From contig JAGKWU010000015.1 of assembly GCA_021151695.1 (NCBI GenBank), positions 1 through 64,000 on the forward strand: 64,000 nt of DNA, read 5' to 3'. Both the position numbers and the translations under genes were made by a program. This DNA comes from Cellvibrionaceae bacterium (GTDB lineage Bacteria; Pseudomonadota; Gammaproteobacteria; Pseudomonadales; Cellvibrionaceae). Below, piece after piece: positions 26,060-35,513 of this stretch. Each line of letters begins with the position of its first letter. Position 1 is the first letter of the stretch. The notes under the pieces are model-generated. The model was not told the origin of the DNA. It was given only the letters and a program-made list of their open reading frames with translations, and did not search any database.

Positions 26060-27550
26060 ATGGTACAAAAATCTCTATTAACCAAACTTATGGCCACGCT
26101 AACCATCGTTATGTTTGTGGTTGCCGTAGTGGTGGCGGCCGTAAATTACAACATGGCATCCAGCAATCTCCAGGAAGCCTTCGACAGCGAAGGCAAAGCC
26201 ATGATTGAGCTGACCAACTCCTCCATCCAGGAAGCGGTTTTTGCCTACGACTTTGCACAGGTGCAGGCCATTGCCAAGTCACTGGTCAATACTGATTTGA
26301 TTTCCAGTGTCACCGTTGTCGACCACCGCGGCCAAGAGCTGGCCAAAGCCAAAGACGAAGATAAAACCGATGGCCAAGTCGTTAAGCAAGGCATTGAGAT
26401 CCTCTACAACGGCAGCAAAATCGGCAGCTACGACATCACCTTCTCCACGCGCGGTATGCAAGCCGCATTGCGCAACCAGGCTATTAATATCATCGTCGTG
26501 GTGGCCATGCTGCTGGCTGCAAGCCTGGTAGTGGTGTATTTCCTGACGCAAAAACTGATTCTTGGTCCCGTATCTGAAGTTACTCGCTCCCTGTCCAGCA
26601 TCGCTGATGGTGGTGGCGACCTGACCCGCCGCCTGTCTACCGAAAGCCGCGATGAGGTGGCCGCTCTTGCCCACAACTTCAACCGCGTGATGGAACATAT
26701 CGCCCATATCATCCGCAACGTGGTGGACGTAAACGAGAAGGTGCGCACTAACGTTTCCACCATGTCACGCGCGACCGAAAGCACTGTAAGCTCTACTTCC
26801 CAGCAGTTGCGTGAAATTGAATTGGTTGCCACCGCGGTGGAAGAATTATCAGCCTCAGCCAACGAAATTGCCCGCCACGCCGGCGACACAGCCGAACGCA
26901 CCAACGCCACCAGCGTACTGGCAGAACAAGGTAATGACATCGTTAATAGCTCGCTGGAAAACGTAAATCGCCTTACCAACCAAATTGAATCCACCGCCCA
27001 GAAGATTCAGGTTCTCAAAAACAATTCGGTCAATATCGGTTCAGTGATGGAGGTAATTCGCACCATCGCCGAACAAACCAACCTGCTTGCGCTTAACGCC
27101 GCCATCGAAGCAGCGCGCGCTGGCGAACAGGGTCGCGGCTTTGCCGTGGTAGCCGACGAGGTGCGTTCACTGGCCCAGAAGACTCGCTCTTCTACGGAAG
27201 AAATCGAATCCATCATCGTCCAACTGCAACGCGCTGCCGACGAAGCACACCAGGCAATGAACACCAGTACAGCCGCCGCCCGCGAGACTATCGAAACTGC
27301 CTCCAAAGTAGGTGGTGCGCTCGACAAGATTCGTTCAAACATCAGCATTATCAATGACATGAATCACCAGATCGCCACAGCTTCACATCAACAGAGTTCA
27401 GTGGCCAATGAGGTGAGCAAGAACGTTACCGCCATACATGCGCTTTCGGAGAAAGTGTCCGACAATGCCCAGGTGGTCAACGTCAGCGGCAGCCAGTTGT
27501 CACAAGAGAGCGGCCAGTTGCAGAAAGAGCTCAACAGCTTCCGCATCTAA
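26060..27550 (+). CDS. Methyl-accepting chemotaxis protein
   Basis: 496 residues from ATG 26060 (GGGGGA 5 bases upstream). ATG 26045 is an alternative. Membrane segments at about 9-30 and 141-163 enclose a small periplasmic sensor of about 110 residues of unclear type. HAMP domain at about 165-215. The cytoplasmic signalling domain has the conserved tip IAEQTNLLALNAAIEAARAG near residues 337-356. The ligand is unknown. It is separated from ntrC by a terminator, so it is probably its own transcript. Confidence 0.92.
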   Translation: MVQKSLLTKLMATLTIVMFVVAVVVAAVNYNMASSNLQEAFDSEGKAMIELTNSSIQEAVFAYDFAQVQAIAKSLVNTDLISSVTVVDHRGQELAKAKDEDKTDGQVVKQGIEILYNGSKIGSYDITFSTRGMQAALRNQAINIIVVVAMLLAASLVVVYFLTQKLILGPVSEVTRSLSSIADGGGDLTRRLSTESRDEVAALAHNFNRVMEHIAHIIRNVVDVNEKVRTNVSTMSRATESTVSSTSQQLREIELVATAVEELSASANEIARHAGDTAERTNATSVLAEQGNDIVNSSLENVNRLTNQIESTAQKIQVLKNNSVNIGSVMEVIRTIAEQTNLLALNAAIEAARAGEQGRGFAVVADEVRSLAQKTRSSTEEIESIIVQLQRAADEAHQAMNTSTAAARETIETASKVGGALDKIRSNISIINDMNHQIATASHQQSSVANEVSKNVTAIHALSEKVSDNAQVVNVSGSQLSQESGQLQKELNSFRI

Positions 27551-27578
27551 TTGCCCATCCAATAGCCAGATGTTTTTC

Positions 27579-27604
27579 AAAGGCTCCTTCGGGAGCCTTT
27601 TTTA
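27579..27604 (+). terminator. Intrinsic terminator after the chemoreceptor
   Basis: Stem AAAGGCTCC and complement with a stable TTCG tetraloop, followed by a T run, 29 bases after the stop codon. Confidence 0.88.
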
Positions 27605-27869
27605 TGCCCCGTATTTCACTATCAGAATATTTCCACTGATAAATTGTAAACGATTACTTAAAATTGATTGGTTTTTTTGTTTCGTTTTCATGGCCTTTTT
27701 CGTAAAAAAATTACACTTTTTTCATAAAAAGTAGAAACTTATCCCAACAGCCCATTGCGCACCCTCACCCGCCTGTGTAGTATTTTTTAAACAACAACCA
27801 AACAACCTGACCTCGGCAATAGTCATCGGCGACCACTTTTACTGATAATTACTTTGCCAAGAGACAAAC
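27605..27869. other. Upstream region of the tpiA-fba-fbp cluster
   Basis: 265 non-coding AT-rich bases, with a regulator-like box at 27646. No small gene or RNA was recognised. Confidence 0.5.
27646..27657. promoter_or_regulatory. GTAANCGNTTAC operator-like box upstream of tpiA
   Basis: GTAAACGATTAC, a near-perfect palindrome 213 bases before tpiA. It matches the boxes at 2637 and 41712 and is close to the E. coli GalR operator half-sites. The regulator is not in the window. Confidence 0.4.
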
Positions 27870-28634
27870 ATGAAACAGCGTAAACCCATCGTCATAGCCA
27901 ACTGGAAACTCAACGGCGGTATAGATCTTATCTGTACCTCGGTGGCCTCCTTCATCGGCAAGCACTTTGCGGCCGACATAGTCGTCTGCCCACCCTACCT
28001 CTACATGCGCGATATGCTGACGTTTTTGCAGTACTCCGAATTACGCATTGGCAGCCAGAATGTGAGCCGCTACGAATCCGGCGCCTACACCGGCGAAACC
28101 TCTGCCCAAATGTTGAAACAAGCCGGCGTTAGTCTATGCATCATCGGCCACTCGGAGCGGCGCGCCATGTTTGCGGAAAACAACCTTGGCTGCAGCATCA
28201 AGGTACAAACATCACTCAACTACGACCTCTTACCCGTGCTCTGCATAGGCGAAACAGGTGAGGAGCGCAGCCAGAATCGCACAACCGACGTGTTGCTGAC
28301 CCAATTGCGGGAATGCCTGGATAAAGTTCAACTGGACGACAAAGACCTCTGCGTCGCCTACGAACCTGTGTGGGCCATTGGCACCGGGCTCGCCGCCACA
28401 CCAGAGATGGTGCAGGAAGTGCATAGCTTTATCAGACGTGAGCTCGAACATCTCTATAGTGAAGCCGTCGCCGATCGCATACGCATCGTTTACGGTGGCA
28501 GCGTCAACAAAACCAACGCAGCAGAATTACTTAAACAACCAGACATCGACGGCCTTTTGGTAGGCGGCGCCAGTCTGGACCCGGGGCACTTTCTCGCTAT
28601 CTGCGAGCAGGTGTCCGAACAGGCAATGGCATGA
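27870..28634 (+). CDS. tpiA: Triosephosphate isomerase
   Basis: 254 residues. It interconverts dihydroxyacetone phosphate and glyceraldehyde 3-phosphate. The active-site residues are all present: Asn11/Lys13 in ANWKLNG, His94 in IIGHSERR, Glu165 in AYEPVWAIGTG, and the phosphate-binding YGGSVN and GLLVGGASL near the end. It heads a cluster with aldolase and fructose bisphosphatase, an arrangement that suggests gluconeogenic or catabolic flux rather than the usual secG-linked housekeeping copy. It may be a second isozyme. Confidence 0.96.
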   Translation: MKQRKPIVIANWKLNGGIDLICTSVASFIGKHFAADIVVCPPYLYMRDMLTFLQYSELRIGSQNVSRYESGAYTGETSAQMLKQAGVSLCIIGHSERRAMFAENNLGCSIKVQTSLNYDLLPVLCIGETGEERSQNRTTDVLLTQLRECLDKVQLDDKDLCVAYEPVWAIGTGLAATPEMVQEVHSFIRRELEHLYSEAVADRIRIVYGGSVNKTNAAELLKQPDIDGLLVGGASLDPGHFLAICEQVSEQAMA

Positions 28635-28682
28635 GCCAATACAGTCCCAACAACATGACTACATCAACTAACTGGACTGATC

Positions 28683-29777
28683 ATGAACTCAATGGCATCG
28701 ACTTCACTCAAAAATCTGCTCGTGCCTGGTGTCGCCACTGGGCTGCAGGTACAACAGCTTTTCCACCACGCCAAAAAAAATGGCTGTGCCTATCCCGCCG
28801 TTAACGCGGTGGGAACCCAATCCATTAACGCCACCCTGGAAGCTGCCGCGCGCGTTAATTCGCCCGTGATTGTGCAAGTTTCCCACGGCGGAGCGGCCTT
28901 CTTCCTTGGCAAGGGCGCTACCAGCAAAAACATCGACAAATCCGTGCTGGGCGCCATCGCCGCCGCGCAATATGTGCACACAGTCGCGCCTGCTTACGGC
29001 ATCCCGGTGATCATGCACACCGACCACGCGGCAAAAAAATTATTGCCCTGGATTGATGGTCTGCTTGACGCCAGCGAAAAGCACATAGCGGTTACCGGCA
29101 AACCTTTATTCAGCTCGCACATGATCGATTTGTCGGAAGAGTCACTGGAAGAAAATATCGCCATCTGCAGCGACTATTTGCGCCGCATGCATCCACTCGG
29201 CATCACATTGGAAATTGAATTGGGCTGCACCGGCGGTGAAGAAGACGGCGTAGACAACACCGGTATCGACAGCTCCGCGCTTTACACACAACCGGAAGAC
29301 GTGGCCTACGCGTTTGAAAAATTGCGCGCGATCAGCCCCAACTTCACTATCGCAGCCTCTTTTGGCAATGTGCATGGTGTGTACAAACCAGGTAACGTAA
29401 AACTGCAACCGAAAATTTTGCGCAACTCACAAGAATTTGTGAGTAAAAAATTCGATGTGGGCGACAACCATTTGAATTTTGTTTTCCACGGTGGCAGCGG
29501 CTCTGAACAAACCGATATTCAAGAGGCCATCAATTATGGTGTGGTCAAAATGAATATAGATACCGACACCCAGTGGGCATCCTGGCAAGGCGTACATGAG
29601 TATTACTTGAAGAATCGGGCTTATCTGCAAGGCCAGATCGGCAACCCCGATGGCGATGATAAGCCCAACAAAAAGTTTTACGATCCGCGCGCTTGGCTGC
29701 GCCACAGCGAAGATTTGATGGCCAAGCGCCTGGAGCAAAGCTTTGCGGATTTACACTGCCTCAACCAATACCGGTAA
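28683..29777 (+). CDS. fba: Class II fructose-bisphosphate aldolase
   Basis: 364 residues. ATG 28692 is an equally possible start. It is a zinc-dependent aldolase joining or splitting fructose 1,6-bisphosphate. Zinc and catalytic motifs are visible: MHTDHAAKK, ELGCTGGEEDGVDN, FGNVHGVYKPGN, FVFHGGSGS and KMNIDTDTQWA. Length and motifs match the E. coli FbaA (type A) group. It follows tpiA by 48 bases and ends 4 bases before the likely fbp start, so all three are probably one operon. Confidence 0.95.
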   Translation: MNSMASTSLKNLLVPGVATGLQVQQLFHHAKKNGCAYPAVNAVGTQSINATLEAAARVNSPVIVQVSHGGAAFFLGKGATSKNIDKSVLGAIAAAQYVHTVAPAYGIPVIMHTDHAAKKLLPWIDGLLDASEKHIAVTGKPLFSSHMIDLSEESLEENIAICSDYLRRMHPLGITLEIELGCTGGEEDGVDNTGIDSSALYTQPEDVAYAFEKLRAISPNFTIAASFGNVHGVYKPGNVKLQPKILRNSQEFVSKKFDVGDNHLNFVFHGGSGSEQTDIQEAINYGVVKMNIDTDTQWASWQGVHEYYLKNRAYLQGQIGNPDGDDKPNKKFYDPRAWLRHSEDLMAKRLEQSFADLHCLNQYR

Positions 29778-29781
29778 GACC

Positions 29782-30750
29782 ATGCAAATACTGGATCACT
29801 ATTTACAAACGCAAGATATCCCTCGCCCTTTAGCCAGCGTGATTCTCACGCTGGCCGCGAGCTGTGCAAAAATTTCCGCACTGGTTGAGCGCGGTGAATT
29901 GGCTGGCGTACTGGGCACCACCAAGCAGGAAAATGTGCAAGGCGAAACCCAAAAAAAATTGGATGTAATTGCCAATGATCTTTTAAAAAGTGATTTGCAA
30001 TTAAACTCCGCTGTCGCCGCCATAGCATCGGAAGAGGAAGATGAAAGCGTCCCCATGAACGAAGGCGGCCAGTACCTGATCGCCTTCGATCCACTCGACG
30101 GATCGTCTAATATAGATATCAACGGTCAGATAGGCACTATCTTTAGCCTATTGCCGCGATTGAAAAATATTGCGATTTCTGCAGAGGGTCAATTTTTACA
30201 AGCGGGGAAAAACCAAATCGCTGCTGGCTACGCTATTTACGGCGCATCAACCCAATTAGTGATTAACCTGGGCAAAACCACCCTGTTATTTACGCTGGAC
30301 CCGGATGCCAAAACATTTGTGCTCACACAACAAGAATTGAATATTCCCGCTGACACGCAAGAATTTTCCATCAATATGAGCAACCAGCGCTTCTGGTTTC
30401 CACCTATGTGCGACTACATACAAACACTGCTGGATGGTGAAACAGGCCCGCGTGGAAAACGCTACAACATGCGCTGGAATGCCAGCATGGTTGGCGACGT
30501 ACATCGAGTACTGTTACGCGGCGGAATTTTTATGTATCCATCTGACTGCCGCAATCCAAAACAACCGGCGAAGTTGCGCTTACTTTATGAAGGCAATCCC
30601 ATGGCGATGCTGGTGGAGGGCGCCGGTGGAAAAGCAGTTACGGAACAACGGAGAATTCTGGAAGTAGTACCGAGCGAGTTGCATCAGCGCATTGCAGTGA
30701 TTTTGGGCTCCTCAGGTGAAGTGGAAGCCTATTGCAAGTATCTCACATAA
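29782..30750 (+). CDS. fbp: Fructose-1,6-bisphosphatase class I
   Basis: 322 residues from ATG 29782, 4 bases after the aldolase stop. It removes the 1-phosphate of fructose 1,6-bisphosphate, the committed gluconeogenic step. The metal site motif AFDPLDGSSNIDINGQIGT (about residues 95-113) is typical of the class I enzyme, as is LLYEGNPMAMLVEGAGG near the C-terminus. Together with tpiA and fba it forms a triose-to-hexose module. Confidence 0.96.
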   Translation: MQILDHYLQTQDIPRPLASVILTLAASCAKISALVERGELAGVLGTTKQENVQGETQKKLDVIANDLLKSDLQLNSAVAAIASEEEDESVPMNEGGQYLIAFDPLDGSSNIDINGQIGTIFSLLPRLKNIAISAEGQFLQAGKNQIAAGYAIYGASTQLVINLGKTTLLFTLDPDAKTFVLTQQELNIPADTQEFSINMSNQRFWFPPMCDYIQTLLDGETGPRGKRYNMRWNASMVGDVHRVLLRGGIFMYPSDCRNPKQPAKLRLLYEGNPMAMLVEGAGGKAVTEQRRILEVVPSELHQRIAVILGSSGEVEAYCKYLT

Positions 30751-30771
30751 ACTCACCCCTCTCATTCATAA

Positions 30772-30810
30772 CCACGGGCATTTAGCGGGCCCGTGAGTCA
30801 CGTTTTATTT
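30772..30810 (+). terminator. Probable terminator after fbp
   Basis: CACGGGC pairs with GCCCGTG across a 9-base loop, and GTTTTATTT follows a few bases later. The gap between stem and T run makes it weaker than the other terminators here. Confidence 0.45.
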
Positions 30811-30934
30811 AATATTGTATTTACAAACCTTGGCAGAAGGGCATTTCATTTACTGCTACACTTCCCTCACTACAATAACTCGATAGCAGCAGCGACCATT
30901 TATTTCTACATCACATAAAAACGATGGAGCCCTT

Positions 30935-32029
30935 ATGCAAAAATTCTGTTTGAGTTTTATCGCCCTCTTAATCAGCGCATCTGCAATACCAGTATTAGCT
31001 AAAGATGCAGAAAAAATAGCAATGCCTGTTCATATTGGTGGACGCGTATTACAGGAAGAAGCAGGTGGGCAGAACACCTACACTTATTCCTGGCCCGGGG
31101 TATATTTTGCCGTAGATTTTGTAGGCCCATCATTAGACTTACATTTCAATGACGACCAGAATATTTTTTCGCTTATCGTGGATGGAAAGCCCCCGATTCA
31201 AATCAGCAAGCCAGGAAAACTGGTTTATTCCGTAAAGGATTTGGATAAGGGAAGGCACAGCGTGCGCCTGGAAAAGCTGACGGAGACACAATCATCGACT
31301 GGAAAATTTGAGGGCTTTTATATTCCCTCTAATCAAAAGATCATTCCACTACCTGCACGCCAGCGTCAGATAGAGTTTATCGGTGACTCTTATACTGTTG
31401 GTTATGGCAACACCTCCAGCACGCGCGAGTGCACAACAGAAGATGTTTACAAAACCACGAATACGCAGGTGGCTTTTGGCCCGCTGCTGGCGAAACATCT
31501 GGATGCTGATTATCAAATCAATGCTTCATCAGGCTTTGGCGTAGTGCGTAATTATAACGGCACCAGCCCTGATAAAAGCCTGCCAACACTTTACCCCTAT
31601 ACACTCAATGATGCGGGAAAAGTCTATCAGGACAGTAGCTGGAATCCGCAGCTTATCATAATAGGCCTGGGCACCAATGATTTCTCCACGCCCTTAAACC
31701 CTGGGGAAAAATGGAAAACACGCGAGGAGTTGCGCAAAGATTATGTGGCCACCTACGCAAGCTTTATCCAACAATTGCATGAACGTCAGCCGCAAGCCTA
31801 TATTTTGTTAATGGCTTCAAAAGCATTTGAAGGTGAGATAGCGCAGCAAGTTGACAAGGTGGTAGCCCAGGCAAAAGCGGCGGGCAACAAACGTATAAGC
31901 TCGTTGAATTTTGATAATCTGGATCAAGCCGGCTGTCACTGGCATCCATCTGCCAAAGACGACAGAATTCTCAAGCAAGTGCTAATGGATTTCCTTTCCG
32001 AACATCCTGACATTTTACAAATGAAATAA
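30935..32029 (+). CDS. CE2-family carbohydrate esterase (secreted)
   Basis: 364 residues with a signal peptide (cleavage near VLA, residue 22). A jelly-roll domain occupies about 30-135 and an SGNH hydrolase domain 145-360, the two-domain layout of CE2 acetyl esterases. The nucleophile is in FIGDSYTVGYGN (Ser152), the block III motif is GLGTND, and the catalytic His is in GCHWHP (His335 or His337). CE2 enzymes remove acetyl groups from xylan or glucomannan oligosaccharides. Cellvibrio japonicus has several. Placement beside pectin genes may mean action on acetylated pectin or mannan. Transcribed alone. Confidence 0.88.
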   Translation: MQKFCLSFIALLISASAIPVLAKDAEKIAMPVHIGGRVLQEEAGGQNTYTYSWPGVYFAVDFVGPSLDLHFNDDQNIFSLIVDGKPPIQISKPGKLVYSVKDLDKGRHSVRLEKLTETQSSTGKFEGFYIPSNQKIIPLPARQRQIEFIGDSYTVGYGNTSSTRECTTEDVYKTTNTQVAFGPLLAKHLDADYQINASSGFGVVRNYNGTSPDKSLPTLYPYTLNDAGKVYQDSSWNPQLIIIGLGTNDFSTPLNPGEKWKTREELRKDYVATYASFIQQLHERQPQAYILLMASKAFEGEIAQQVDKVVAQAKAAGNKRISSLNFDNLDQAGCHWHPSAKDDRILKQVLMDFLSEHPDILQMK

Positions 32030-32079
32030 ACCCCGAAAACAGATTGGAGCATCAGTCTTAGCCTAATGCTCCAATAGGT

Positions 32080-32619
32080 TTACCATTTGGATACAGGCCC
32101 CCGGGTAGACGCAAAAGCCTTGTTGATACTGGCAATAAATTGTTGCTGGGTAACAGTCGCTGAACCTTCCACGTTAGCGACACGCGCAACCAATTCCAAC
32201 GTAGATGCAATCTGCGCTGCGTTAAATTGGTCCTTGGTACGTACCAGAATTTTATCGACATTCTGCGCATAATTATCATCGGATTGCAGAAGGAAAGAGC
32301 TGGATGCAAACAGTTCCTGCGCTTGTCCGGCAGACAGTTTGAATTCACCTTGGAAAATATCCAGCACCAGTTGCTTATGCTCTTTGCTCAGCTCCCCGCC
32401 TAATTTCGCCGATCCCAACACTAACACCGCCGCCACATCCATAGGCTTATCTATGGCGTACAGCGGCTTTTGTCCGTAGAGTTTGCTCCACTGGTGGCGG
32501 CGATACCAGAAAAAAGGATTGAAGGAATTGAGGTTAACACCAGAGTTTTGCAGGCTGTGCAGTGCCCAAAGTAAACCCGCGATAGCGGTAATTATTCCAA
32601 TGATCATAGTAAGACTCAC
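32080..32619 (-). CDS. Membrane-anchored TerB-like domain protein
   Basis: 179 residues from GTG 32619. ATG 32607 is an alternative. One N-terminal membrane helix (about 5-22) is followed by an all-helical region (about 60-170) whose pattern resembles TerB tellurite-resistance-like domains (DVAAVLVLGSAKLGGELSKE, then VARVANVEGSATVTQQQ). The exact role is unknown. It lies convergent to the CE2 gene and has no obvious functional link with the pectin genes around it. Confidence 0.6.
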   Translation of the reverse strand: MSLTMIIGIITAIAGLLWALHSLQNSGVNLNSFNPFFWYRRHQWSKLYGQKPLYAIDKPMDVAAVLVLGSAKLGGELSKEHKQLVLDIFQGEFKLSAGQAQELFASSSFLLQSDDNYAQNVDKILVRTKDQFNAAQIASTLELVARVANVEGSATVTQQQFIASINKAFASTRGPVSKW

Positions 32620-32734
32620 TTATCCGTAAAGGTCATGGCGTCTGTGCCATCCGGTGGCGACTATAATCAGAATTTTAAATTTTGAAAAGTAAGGCTCCTT
32701 CGAAGCAAGCAGACACTTACACAAAGCAGCACAA

Positions 32735-33832
32735 TCAATGCGGCTGCCAGTCACCCAAGATAGATTTGATGGTGTAGCTTTTTACTTCCTCCGCCGTCAG
32801 TTGTCGACGTTTATCAGTTCCTGCAGCTCCCGGACCTTTGCTTCCATATTCAAAGAAGCGTGAATCCTCCGGCAGAAAAGCTTTGCGCCCTCCCTCTTTA
32901 GTGGAGCCCGACATGGAGAACCAACCATCGCGGGTGATATGCGCATCCATCCAGCTATTAATAAAAACAGTTTTTCCAATAGCATTGGGATCGGCGTAAC
33001 GGCCATCATTAAATTGGGTAGTAGGATGCCAGGGGCGGCCGAGTGGCACTGTGTTATCAGCCACGGCAAGATCGCGGGTTAACCGGCAATTAATAAAGGT
33101 TAACCCAAATTCGCTGGCAATTTGTGTGGAGGGCGCTGTGATATAACCGAGCGGATTCCCCGGTTTCGCGCGCGACAAGGATTTGATTTCTGAGTCGGTA
33201 AAAAGCGCGTTGCCTTTGCCAAAAATAAAATCCACGTTGCCGGCGACCAACACTTTATCAAACCAGCTGCGACCGGCATTGGCAAACAACGTATCTTGAT
33301 AGCCTAGCAACACTACGTCCCGCACTAAAATGCGATCAGCAGCTCCATCAATAAATAAAGCAACAGCCTGGCTGCCGACAATTTTTTTCGGGTCATCATT
33401 GGCAAGCGCATCGTTTGCCAAAAAATCAAAACTATTTTCTATATTCAGATGTTCAATGCGAATATCACTACCTGTGATTGTCAAAGTCGCACTGCCTGGT
33501 GTCGTAAGTGTTTTGCCTGACCCTGCTGTTTTCCCCGCATAATCATCGTAGATAAGATGTGTTTTATGGCGGCCCGCACCCATCAATTGAATATTATTTT
33601 TTTGCAATCGCAACTTTTCGCGATAGATTCCCTGTGCAATGTAAATACGATAGGGCTTAGGTGCATTTTCGGGCGCCGCATCTATAGCAGCCTGCAAGCT
33701 GTGGAATCCGGCTTTGGCCGGATCGCTATTCACCACCGCATCATATTTCTGTGATTGGGAAGTGCAGGACAATAATCCAATAAGTAAAAGTACCGTTAAA
33801 GCCGAGACCGACATTTGATTGATTATTGTCAT
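32735..33832 (-). CDS. CE8 pectin methylesterase lipoprotein
   Basis: 365 residues from ATG 33832 (GGGAG 6 bases upstream). The longer frame adds four residues. Lipoprotein signal with lipobox LLSC (Cys23), so outer-membrane anchored. The right-handed beta-helix of family CE8 carries the catalytic aspartates in LGYQDTLFA (Asp180) and GNVDFIFGKGNALF (Asp201), and the conserved LGRPW near the C-terminal third. It removes methyl esters from homogalacturonan and prepares it for the GH28 enzyme encoded at 42 kb. Confidence 0.93.
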   Translation of the reverse strand: MTIINQMSVSALTVLLLIGLLSCTSQSQKYDAVVNSDPAKAGFHSLQAAIDAAPENAPKPYRIYIAQGIYREKLRLQKNNIQLMGAGRHKTHLIYDDYAGKTAGSGKTLTTPGSATLTITGSDIRIEHLNIENSFDFLANDALANDDPKKIVGSQAVALFIDGAADRILVRDVVLLGYQDTLFANAGRSWFDKVLVAGNVDFIFGKGNALFTDSEIKSLSRAKPGNPLGYITAPSTQIASEFGLTFINCRLTRDLAVADNTVPLGRPWHPTTQFNDGRYADPNAIGKTVFINSWMDAHITRDGWFSMSGSTKEGGRKAFLPEDSRFFEYGSKGPGAAGTDKRRQLTAEEVKSYTIKSILGDWQPH

Positions 33833-33885
33833 GCAAACTCCCATTCATTCAAGCTGCGCGTCTCAGGTCACCCAAGGTGCGGCCC

Positions 33886-35361
33886 TCAGGAAAAATGTAC
33901 TTTGATGGTAGCCAGCACACCGCGCGCATAAAATTGTTCGAGCCAGCCAATCACCGTGGCGACGAATCTTTCATCTTGCGAAAGATCATCACCAAAGACT
34001 TTTGATAAGCCCACAATCGCACGAACTGTTGCAGCAGGATTGCCTGCACTGGCATCGCAGAGCGCACGCAATTCGGCAGACAATGGATCGGAAACCTCAA
34101 TAGCCTGGCCCTGCTCATCAACACCGGATACATAGCGAATCCAGGCGGCCACACCCAAACACAGAATATCTATATGGCCATTTCCTGCAAGCTGTTGGCG
34201 CACACTTTCGAGCAAACGCTGCGGTAATTTTTGCGAGCCATCCATAGCGATTTGCCAGGTGCGATGCTTGAGCGCCTTATTGGAAAAGCGGTCGCGCAGC
34301 TGTTGCTTGTAAGCCTCAACATCAAACCCATCTGGCACATTTAGGGTTTCGCCCGCCTCGCGCGCCATATAGAGTTTGATCATATTGACGAAGGCGGGCT
34401 CTTCCATCACTTCACTGATGTAATTGAAGCCAGAGAGATAACCTGTGTAAGCCATAGTCGAATGCGCACCGTTCAGTAAGCGCAATTTAATTTTTTCAAA
34501 TACATGTACGTCTTTTACCAAAAGTGCGCCAACCTTTTCCCACTGCGGACGACCGTCGGAAAATTTATCCTCAATTACCCATTGACTGAAAGGCTCGGCA
34601 ACCACCATACCTTCATCACGCAGGCCCAGGCGGTTTTCTATTTCGCGGCGATCATCATCCGTAGTAGCGGGCACTATGCGGTCAATCATGGTGGATGGAA
34701 ATTTTGTGTGACTGCTGATCCAATCAGCCAACACAGGGGAAACTTGTTGCGCAAATTGCACAACAACTTTTTCCAGGACTTCGCCGTTATTCGGCAAATT
34801 ATCGCAGCTCAATACCGTAAAGCTCTTCCCGCCTTCTTGAGCGCGCCTCTGCAAGGCGGACACTATGAAACCTATAGCAGATTTGGGAGATGCGAGATTT
34901 TGCAAATCATGCTGGATATCAGGATGCTGCACATTTAAATTACCCGTAGCGGGATCGTGGCAATAGCCCTTCTCAGTTACCGTAAGCGAAACAATTTTAA
35001 TGTCTGCGTTGGCCATAGCAGCCACCAGCGCTGCGGGATTTTCCGGCCCTACAAGATTTTGCAACACAGCGCCAATCAATTGTAATTTCTCACCATCACC
35101 AGAGCGCTCCACCAAGGTATATAACCCATCTTGCGGCGCCAATTGATCGCGCACGGTTGGCGAGCGCAAACTGCAGCCAATAATTCCCCAGTCACCACCA
35201 AATTGATTGAGCACGGCCTCGGTATAAAATGCCTGATGTGCGCGATGAAATGCACCTATTCCCAGATGCACAATGCCGGCTTTGAGTTGAGTGCGATCAT
35301 AGGTCGGTAAAATAACATCGGCGGGCAGTGATTTTATTTGCGCTTGACTCAATCTATTCAT
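33886..35361 (-). CDS. uxuB: Fructuronate reductase (UxuB-like), mannitol dehydrogenase family
   Basis: 491 residues from ATG 35361. Long-chain mannitol-dehydrogenase-family enzyme with the N-terminal NAD-binding motif IVHLGIGAFHRAHQA, then SLTVTEKGYCHDPATG, LLNGAHSTMAYTGYLSG and HRTWQIAMDGSQKLPQR, all characteristic of UxuB. UxuB reduces D-fructuronate to D-mannonate in glucuronate catabolism. The related UxaB (tagaturonate reductase) is an alternative, because the galacturonate enzyme UxaA is nearby. It is divergent from kdgK and shares a 152-base control region with it. Confidence 0.78.
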   Translation of the reverse strand: MNRLSQAQIKSLPADVILPTYDRTQLKAGIVHLGIGAFHRAHQAFYTEAVLNQFGGDWGIIGCSLRSPTVRDQLAPQDGLYTLVERSGDGEKLQLIGAVLQNLVGPENPAALVAAMANADIKIVSLTVTEKGYCHDPATGNLNVQHPDIQHDLQNLASPKSAIGFIVSALQRRAQEGGKSFTVLSCDNLPNNGEVLEKVVVQFAQQVSPVLADWISSHTKFPSTMIDRIVPATTDDDRREIENRLGLRDEGMVVAEPFSQWVIEDKFSDGRPQWEKVGALLVKDVHVFEKIKLRLLNGAHSTMAYTGYLSGFNYISEVMEEPAFVNMIKLYMAREAGETLNVPDGFDVEAYKQQLRDRFSNKALKHRTWQIAMDGSQKLPQRLLESVRQQLAGNGHIDILCLGVAAWIRYVSGVDEQGQAIEVSDPLSAELRALCDASAGNPAATVRAIVGLSKVFGDDLSQDERFVATVIGWLEQFYARGVLATIKVHFS

Positions 35362-35513
35362 AAAAAATTCCACAATAATTTTAAAACAATTTTCAGTTGA
35401 TTTTTTTGCCGCTGATTTTTCTAGGCATTCATTTTCTTCAGTGATATATTTTGACCAGTTTAATCACTGCAGTAATACTTTCTTTTTTTCAGATCTTTCA
35501 AGCGGAAATATTT

